Assembly (NCBI GenBank): GCA_032622095.1
Contig: CP136064.1
Span: forward strand, 37,252,426-37,316,425
Source of the DNA: Siphonodentalium dalli
Lineage: Eukaryota; Mollusca; Scaphopoda; Gadilida; Siphonodentaliidae
Reading direction: 5' to 3'
DNA: 64,000 nucleotides
The notes under the pieces were generated by a model. It was not told the DNA's origin. It saw only the letters and a program-made list of their open reading frames with translations, and ran no database searches. Positions 57,081 to 64,000 of this stretch are shown here, one piece after another. The translations under genes were made by a program, and so were the position numbers. Each line of letters opens with the position of its first letter. The stretch's first letter is position 1.

Positions 57081-57297
57081 ATTACACCGAGTTGATTTGC
57101 ACAAAAGATGGCGTTTGTCCCAGATACTGGATGGGCGTGGCTCGTGGCAGGGACGTCATTATGTATGCTGATGCTCACTGGGATACATATGTATTCTGTG
57201 GGCGTTTTCCAGCTGGAATTGCTGCTTACATTCGACGGCAGCGTCGCACAAACTTCGACAGTAGTAGCTGTCAGTTCCAGTTTGACGATGCTCCTAG
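57081..57297 (+). CDS. First coding exon of a second SLC16/MCT-like transporter
   Basis: Acceptor ATTTTAG ends at 57080, ATG at 57108, donor GTACGT at 57298, 63 codons plus one base (phase 1). Encodes DTGWAWLVAG, TM1 and the ELLLTFDGSVAQTSTVVAVSSSLTMLLG block, without the expansions seen at 37491-38055. The 150 bp upstream also match the first copy, so a segment including intron and exon was duplicated. No matching exon 2 was found before 64000; it may lie beyond, or the duplicate may be partial. Confidence 0.8.
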
Positions 57298-57439
57298 GTA
57301 CGTTGATCACGCCAAGAGTCCCTATTCTGGTTAAAAGGAACTAAATGTTATACTTTGGCCTCAGTGTTAACGATTGGCTAGTTCAAACGTGCACGATGCA
57401 TAAGTTCGTGAAGACCAACCAGAAGAATAAGCCACTCGT

Positions 57440-57650
57440 TGACGCCAACCGTAAAAATTGGGCGTAAGTGTATTTTGAGTATGATAGTGATATAGTACTA
57501 TATATTTGAGAATCGTTGATAAAAATGGGCGTAAGTATATTTTGAGTATCATAGATAAAATTGGGCATATTTTGATCGTCATAGTTATACAGTATATTTG
57601 AGCGTCATTGTTAAAATTGGGCGTGCGTATATTTTGAGCGGAATATGTGT
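57440..57650. repeat. Degenerate tandem repeat (AAAATTGGGCGTAAGTATATTTTGAG)
   Basis: Four units with TTGGGCGTA(A)GT(A/G)TATTTTGAG and GT(C/T)ATAG-type links near 57456, 57522, 57555 and 57612. Non-coding, in the presumed intron 1 of the second transporter. Confidence 0.75.
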
Positions 57651-57689
57651 GAAGAATTGGTTGTTAGTCCAAAGAAAACAAATCTGATG

Positions 57690-58010
57690 ACTTGTCCGTA
57701 AAGGTTCAGACAGGCATGAAATCTAATAGTTATTAGTAAAAGCAAAATGCAAACAGGGTTATACATGCATGCAAATAGTTAACCAACCAAAAATCTGATG
57801 CAAAATGACTTATGGGCTTAACTAGATGCAAAAGACTTTGCACACAGGTGTTGTATTGGTCATGTAATATCACCTGATGCAAAATAACTTAAAGGTTCAG
57901 ACAGGCTTTGGGGTTAGGTTTAATTGCATCGGTTATAAGGATGCAATCTCATCTGATTAAAATAGTTTAAAGGTTCAGACAGGCTTTGGGATTAGGGTTA
58001 CCTGCATTGG
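57690..58010. repeat. Diverged direct repeats (AAAGGTTCAGACAGGC)
   Basis: AAAGGTTCAGACAGGC occurs near 57700, 57890 and 57969, the last two followed by TTTGGG(G/A)TTAGG. ATCTGATGCAAAATGACTT-like and GATGCAA phrases recur between them. Confidence 0.7.
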
Positions 58011-58350
58011 ATAAAGTAAATCCATCGCATTCTCTACCATCAAAGTACAGACACCGGGTTTGTGAATTTAATACAAGTTTCAGACAAATTATAATATTTT
58101 TCATGAAACTCTGTATTGGTTGTAACAATTTTTTTGTTAATTTTATTAATCGATGTCTAGAAATAGCTTAACTAGTTTATATTATTTATATACCAATTAT
58201 ATGTGTGCAGATGTTCACATTTGGTTTTAGGTATTTATTCTCGACAACAAATATATATTGTCATACCATATTCATTATTCTACCACACGCTATCGACAAA
58301 CATGATTATGGAACAAATTTTTAAACTATTTATGCATGTGCATAACCTTG

Positions 58351-58674
58351 ATGTGCCAATGGATTGCTGGCAATCAACAAAATGTTAATGAAAGTAATGA
58401 TGAACGCGAGACCAATGTTGATGATCAATCCGATGAAAATGATAATGATAGTGACTGGGACCTGTCGACAGAATTGTCAGACAGTTCTTATCTGGATGTA
58501 CATGCTGATTATTGCGACATGCCTATTATTCCCTATAGATTGAATGTATACATTCATACTGATGGTGACAATGGCCAGGATGACAGCGACTCGGAACAGT
58601 CGACAGAATTGTCAGACAGTTCTTATCTGGACGTGGATAATGAATATTGGACCACCAGTTCACAGTCGTCATGA
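58351..58674 (+). CDS. Short acidic Ser/Asp-rich open frame with an internal duplication
   Basis: Not recognised. The frame is very acidic, and the block STELSDSSYLDV occurs twice (near 58467 and 58599), each time preceded by DSD and followed by an aromatic pair. The DNA of the two blocks is nearly identical (TCGACAGAATTGTCAGACAG), which indicates a recent 132-bp duplication. It could be an exon of an intracellular acidic tail or a chance frame. The start is uncertain. Confidence 0.3.
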   Translation: MCQWIAGNQQNVNESNDERETNVDDQSDENDNDSDWDLSTELSDSSYLDVHADYCDMPIIPYRLNVYIHTDGDNGQDDSDSEQSTELSDSSYLDVDNEYWTTSSQSS

Positions 58675-60055
58675 ACAAGTTCCGTACTCTCAAACGCTGA
58701 AAAAGAATTCATACCGAATATAAGTAATCTCCCAAACTTCTCAAAACACGGCCATAACATCATTATTTGCGTGTATGATCACCCGTACACGTTAGCAACT
58801 TATTGCGCTCGTCACCTGTACATATAAACGGCTTATTGAGTTATGCATACATAAGTAATCTTATCACTGGATATTTTAGCAGTTTATCACGTGATCAGTA
58901 AATGTGGCAATCGGGTGTCCGCAGATGCCCACAATGTTTTATTTACAATAATTGGACTCATTGCTCTCACGTAAATAATACGTTTATTCTTTACCTCTCT
59001 CTCTATCACGATGAAGTTATTGAGCACATGCATCACTATTTCACCAGAGGCCACACGTTAGACCATGTACACATATACATACGTAGTATTAGACTAAACA
59101 AAGCTGATGATATGTTTCTTTCATCTTTTATATGATGGTACCATATGCTATATATTCGATAAACCTATTTACCGTCTGTACTCAATCACACATAAGCGAA
59201 ACAAACGCTGTTTATTTAAATAATAGGGAGGCTACTCCAACACTCTTAGTTCTTCCAATAAAATAGTTATCAAATTCGATCACCAATAGATCTGACTGTG
59301 GAATATAACTTATAACAATCTTTCACTTATTAATCGAACTATGTTAGAACATGCCCTTAACAAAAAACAAGACCATAACAAAATACCTCATCCTTACCGT
59401 TATGCATGAATCTAATTTGACCATGCGTAAATATTGTCAGCTTATCGTCTGATGAGAAAATCCGATGTTTACATACTTAAGCTGATGTATGATTGTGTCA
59501 TGTGTACATATATATATGGTCATAGCGTGGCGAGTAAAATGTGATGTTTACACATTTAAGCTCTGTATAAACAATACATATCGCGTCTGCAGTGGAGTGT
59601 CATTGTACTTCATTGTGACTTAAGTCACTCTGGGTTATTTGACCATAAACCTGTTACACCACAGCCGTGGGTTATTGTAATTTAATGAAAATCATATACG
59701 GAGATACGTCATCGTGATTGCTTTCAAAAATAGTACCACTTCCCGTTTGTAACACACGAACGAAGAGCGTTTGACTCGTACGAAATTACTACACGAATGA
59801 ACTGAGCCTTGATATTTATATTTCACATCTTCCCAACAGCAGATGCAGACATAGGCATAGTGTTATGCGCGTCTTAATTGGTGATCCTACACTGTTTGAT
59901 ACTTTCTATGTATTACACTGTATTTCAATGGAACCAAGGTCTTAGGATAAATTATTCATCCATCACGTTAAGTTAATCGCACATCACGCTCATAATACAC
60001 AACCATTGTACATTGTGTTGGCATCATCACCATCGTCATCATTATCACCATCCTC
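58675..60055. other. No recognised gene
   Basis: AT-rich. A short direct repeat with GATGTTTACA(T/C)A(C/T)TTAAGCT lies near 59463 and 59553. Nothing else supported. Confidence 0.4.
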
Positions 60056-60061
60056 GTAATC

Positions 60062-60130
60062 CACACACACACACACACACCCTCACACACACACACGCAC
60101 ACACCCTCCCTCGCCCTCTCACACACACAC
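60062..60130. repeat. (CA)n microsatellite, interrupted
   Basis: CA dinucleotides broken by CCT and GCC interruptions. Confidence 0.9.
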
Positions 60131-60544
60131 ATAAACTTTCCTCAAATATATATTATATATAGATTGATCATTTTCAAGGTCAAGGTCTGGTCGGGGTAAC
60201 AATTTAACCCGTCCATGACACTTCCCGTAGGTAGCAAGTTTGAGCTTAATCGGTTCGAGTCTATAAAGGACACACACATATATATCATTTGTGGGTACCC
60301 GTTTCAAGGTGAAGATCACCTCGGGCGGAAAAATTGACCCGATGAAAATCTCCATTTTTTATTATTTTTTTTAGGCAGGTCATTGGGGGGCTAACCCCGG
60401 GATGGTCGAAAGGGCCGATGGGCCCTCTCCTTCACCCCTCATGTTATTGACTTTAATTGAGAAATACATAAAAAGAAACAATTTTTTTACAAATATTTTC
60501 ATTTCTTTTTTTTTCTTTTTTGGATTTTGGTTTCTCGCTAGAAG

Positions 60545-61340
60545 ATGGAGGTGATGTTGCTTGTCTAGCTGGCAGCATTAGTAGTTGTTGTACTTGTTGT
60601 TGTACTTGTTGGTCTCTACGTCGCTGATCTTCTTTCCACAGGTTATGGTCTTTCCAAAAAAAATCCTGTTCTTCTTCCAGTTCTTTTGTTCTTTGTTGAA
60701 TCTATGCGCATTCTTCATCCTGTGTGGAAGACGCCGGCCTCTCCAGGTATTCCGGCGTCGGAGGGGCGGTGGTGGTGGAATCCGCCCCCGGTGAAGACTG
60801 GTCAGGTGGTGTTGACATCTCCACAGCGAAGACAGCGGCGGGGACATCCGGGGTGACGTCGGTGTCCCCATTCCCGCTGTCCTCGACGACAACCGGGACA
60901 TCCGGAGAAGCGTCGGCGTCCCTGCTGGTGGTGTTAGCTGGAGCTGCAGGTCGTTGGTCTGAGCCCGAGGCCAAGTGGGGGAGAACTGGGCGTCTCTGAG
61001 TTCTTAGTTTCCACTTGGTATTTCTTTCGGCGTCCCTGTGGCGTCTTGGGGGTGTCTTGTTCTTCCTTCCCTTCTTCCCGGTACTGCTGGTCTTCTGATT
61101 AGCCACAGTCCGGTGGAGTCCGGACGGTCCGTCCAGGCCACTGCCGGTAGAGGGTTCTACCTGAGTGACCTGGATGTCCAAAACAACTTCCAGTCGACCC
61201 CTGTTAGCATGGAGAGACCAGCTAACACAGCGAGTCGACTGGAAACAGCTCAGCGCGGGGGGGGGGGGGGACTGACCCGATGAAAATCTCCCCCGTTCCC
61301 AGGAAGCCCTAAGTACGTAAGAATCACACAACACGCTCAT
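60545..61340 (-). pseudogene. GC-rich open frame with Pro/Thr linker and Gln-rich coiled coil
   Basis: On the minus strand an open frame of 212 codons (61340-60702) meets one TAG at 60702-60704. The same frame then stays open and reads a charged, Gln-rich segment (KELEEEQDFFWK, then QQVQQQVQQLL). The middle is Pro, Thr, Asp and Ser rich (TPPDQSSPGADSTTTAPP), and the N-terminal part has GKKGRKNKTPPRR. The layout resembles accessory DNA-binding proteins of some transposons (linker plus C-terminal coiled coil), but no DNA-binding domain is visible. Base composition is far more GC-rich than the surroundings. Confidence 0.35.
61190..61242. repeat. Two-step hairpin
   Basis: Outer arms 61190-61198 (CCAGTCGAC) and 61234-61242; inner arms 61203-61208 (GTTAGC) and 61221-61226. 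Overlaps the GC-rich open frame. Confidence 0.6.
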
Positions 61341-62753
61341 GTCTGGATACAGTCACGCTCACGCTCGGACCCAGACGTAATAATCACATTACACGCATAC
61401 GCTCTTTATCAACGACACTGCGGATACGAACGCTCTTTAACTATCATCGCGATTAACCCCACAGTGCCGTTTTTAGTGACAGGGAGTGAAGAACGGGTGC
61501 TCGGAGCTTCTCCAAAACGCCACGACGACCATTCCCGTGTGTTTTTACCCTTAGATGGGAAGTTTGGGCTCTATCGGTCCAGCCGTTTTCGAGTCTATAA
61601 AGAACAAACACATATACGGAAGTCTCAAGATATATAGTAGACTAGCCCGCCACTGGCGTGCTTGGTCAGAAACATGACAATGTTTTATGTTTTGTTTGTG
61701 TTTTTCAATGAGTTAATATTGGGTTTTTCAATATTTTACCCGATTTGACCTTGAATTGATCATTTTCAAGGTCAAGGTCATGTCGGGGTCACAATATATA
61801 ATGTGTGGGTACCCGTTTGAAGGTTAAAACTGACCCGATGAAAAATTCCCCCGTTCCTAGGAACGACAGACATAAGAATGTTTCACACAATGCGACGTCG
61901 ACGATCCCCGTGTGTTTTTACACTTATATACGAAGTTTGAGCTCACCTAGGGCGGAAAAACTTACCCGATCCGCGTTCTTAGGAACACAACACGCTCCGC
62001 ATTCTTAGGAACACAACACGCTCATATCTATACACGCCCAGATCCAGAAGAGGTATGATTTTTTTTAACCTGCCCGTGGCCATTGAGCAGCCCCTGACAG
62101 AGGTTGTCCACCCTTACGAGATGGTCAATAGTCCCCGCAAAGTTAATCCCGTCGTGAACCCCATCCTCGCAAAGAGCGGACAGTCAATTAATCCCGTCGT
62201 GAACCCCATCACCAACGCGACGTAATTTTGTTTGGTATCATGTGTTGCGTTCTAAAAATAGGAAAGCACTTGTTCCCGTATATCTCTCTGCATAATAAAT
62301 TTCGAGCGATAACGTTGCGTTTGCGTAAATACGAAATTGTGAGTGTTGGTTTGTAACCGGGATTTCTGAGAAGCATTATGCCTATATCCACACTAACTAC
62401 CCCCCTAAGCCCTGACCTAAGTGTCATACATACTATAACAATGATGTTGTAAGAGTACTATGGCATCCAATAAATCTCCCCGCATAGGAAACCACTCAAT
62501 GTTCCCGTATATCTCTCTGCAGATGCTAATAACGTTGAAGGGTAAACAGACGCTCTTTATAGCGATGCGTCAAAAACAAACGCTCATTAAATTATCACTT
62601 GATGAACCACCACAGTGCCGTTTTTTGTGACTGAGATTGGAGAACGGGTGATGTGAGCTTCTCCAAAACGTGAACACGGCGGTGTCCGTGGGATTTTACA
62701 CTTATATACGAAATTTGAGCTCGATGGTGCAGTGGTTTTCGATTCTATAAAGT

Positions 62754-62761
<8 letters not shown>

Positions 62762-62825
<64 letters not shown>
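62762..62825. repeat. (TA)n microsatellite
   Basis: About 64 bases of uninterrupted TA, at the usual position before CGGAAGTCTCAAAATATATAGTA in this repeat family. Confidence 0.95.
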
Positions 62826-62827
<2 letters not shown>

Positions 62828-62886
62828 GGAAGTCTCAAAATATATAGTATAGAAGGTGACCCGACTTCGTCCGGGCTATTCAAAAA

Positions 62887-63040
62887 CCAAATTTCAAGTC
62901 GATTGCTCCACCCGTTTCCTAGATCTGGTCTGCGCATGCGCGAAGCTGGTGTCGCGCGTGCTCGGCGACCCGATAAAATTCGTATCCGGGGCAAGATACA
63001 TTCACATACCAAATTTCAAGTCGATAGCTACACCCGTTTT
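62887..63040. repeat. Unit of the 122-bp satellite-like family
   Basis: One full unit and the start of a second, both beginning CCAAATTTCAAGTCGAT. Confidence 0.85.
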
Positions 63041-63672
63041 CGAGATATATAGCCCAATGTCATTTGCGTATACCTCGGCCGGTGATGAGTTAACGCGACA
63101 CAGTCAAATGCATCGGCAGGGTGAGAGTTAACGTAATCTAACTTTATGACCTCTGACGACGTCATAGAAATTACGCATTGATTTTATCCCGATAAAAGCA
63201 TTGTACCACTTGTACCTAATAATTGAGGCAGATAACTAAAACGGATACATACATATTATATATCGTTGGAAAGATGAAGCCACACAGATTCTAACCGTGC
63301 AAATTATATGACTGGCAATTTATTATTCGCGCTATATCGAATCGATTTGTGAGCACCGAACTGAAATATATTAGCGCAAAAACGGCGTAAAAATAGATTT
63401 GACCTCCGCACGTGAAAAGTTGACCTCGCACGGACAAATAAATATGCCTATGTTCGTCTCCGGCCGAAAACACATCCAAATACCAAATTTCATCGGAATT
63501 GGCTTAGTCGTTTTCGAGTCCATCGATTTCAAACACACACACAAACAAACAGATCTTTCAAAATATATAATAGATAGACTAGCCGATGAGCCCGACGTTG
63601 TCGGGGTATTCAAAAACCAATTTTCAAGTCGATAGCTCTACCCAGCCCGACGTTGTCCGGGCTATTCAAAAA

Positions 63673-64000
63673 CCAAATTTCAAGTCGATAGCTCCACCCG
63701 TTTCCGAGATCTGGTCTGCGCATGCGCGAAGCTGGCGTCGCACGGGCTCGGCGACCCGATAAAATTCGTATCCGGGGCAAGATACATTCACATACCAAAT
63801 TTCAAGTCGATAGCTCCACCCGTTTCCGAGATCTGGTCTGCGCATGCGCGAAGCTGGCGTCGCACGGGCTCGGCGACCCGATAAAATTCGTATCCGGGCA
63901 ACATACATTCACATACCAAATTTCAAGTCGATAGCTCCACCCGTTTCCGAGATCTCGTCTGCGAATGCGCGAAACTGGCGTCGCACGGGCTCGGCGATCC
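63673..64000. repeat. 122-bp tandem array, at least 2.7 copies, running off the edge
   Basis: Units start at 63673, 63795 and 63916 (122 and 121 bp) with CCAAATTTCAAGTCGATAG. The first two are almost identical. The last is cut by the window end. Confidence 0.95.

Larger units (their letters stand above)
60131..64000. repeat. Dispersed-repeat block related to 22900-25062
   Basis: Same modules as the 22.9-25 kb block: GGCGGAAAAA with ACCCGATGAAAAT and CCTAGGAACGACAG (60330, 61270, 61835); TTTGAGCT..ATC..TCCAGCCGTTTTCGAGTCTATAAAG-type ends (60240, 61565, 62720); TTTCGAGCGATAACGTTGC (62299); and the 122-bp units at the right edge. The block continues beyond the window. Confidence 0.8.

Noticed and set aside
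62590-64000. Long overlapping open frames on both strands (for example 62587-63012 and 63666-63908)
   Set aside because: They follow the tandem 122-bp units in several frames at once and include a translated TA microsatellite. This is repeat DNA without stops, not genes.

Overview
The window reads as animal (metazoan) nuclear DNA, most likely from an invertebrate and probably a mollusc. It is AT-rich, has spliced genes with GT/AG junctions, and is packed with non-LTR retrotransposons, TIR/MITE elements, minisatellites and diverged dispersed repeats. No operon, Shine-Dalgarno, rRNA or CRISPR signal was seen. The mollusc assignment is inference from the style of the repeats and from the two host gene families; it was not tested.

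Only two host gene families are well supported. (1) A DUF229/sulfatase-fold type II membrane protein lies on + at 8950-10850, with a 3' splice site just before its ATG and one reading-frame break near 9765. (2) An SLC16/MCT-like transporter lies on + at 37408-55800. It can be rebuilt as five exons (37408-37729, 38928-39071, 41943-42731, 43349-43399, 55577-55800) that all join in phase 1. Its first coding exon is disturbed by two tandem expansions, and the second of these copies the 5' splice site five times. A second, clean copy of the first coding exon lies downstream at 57081-57297, so a second transporter gene probably continues past the right edge of the window.

Layout. 1-2.3 kb: a decayed LINE on +. 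3-8.8 kb: dispersed repeats, a MITE and a 0.5-kb direct duplication. 8.95-10.85 kb: the DUF229 gene. 10.9-12.96 kb: a 5'-truncated LINE on -. 14.49-19.69 kb: a decayed 5.2-kb DNA transposon with 31-bp terminal inverted repeats. Its minus-strand gene joins an N-terminal repeat region, an OTU-protease-like domain and a DDE-like transposase. 19.7-27.9 kb: AT-rich non-coding DNA and a dispersed-repeat block. 27.86-29.74 kb: a fold-back element. 30.5-35.6 kb: a near full-length but broken LINE on -, carrying a MITE inside its endonuclease. 35.9-36.2 kb: a MITE with TTAA flanks. 37.4-55.8 kb: the transporter, whose 12-kb last intron holds an apparently intact 5.6-kb LINE (44834-50418) inserted in a minisatellite, plus other repeats. 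55.8-60 kb: minisatellites and the second transporter exon. 60.1-64 kb: a dispersed-repeat block related to 22.9-25.1 kb.

The most unusual items are the OTU + DDE-like TIR element, the amplified splice donor of the transporter, and the intact LINE with a repeat-built inter-ORF spacer. Most other genes here are mobile-element genes acting in their own replication, not parts of a shared pathway.
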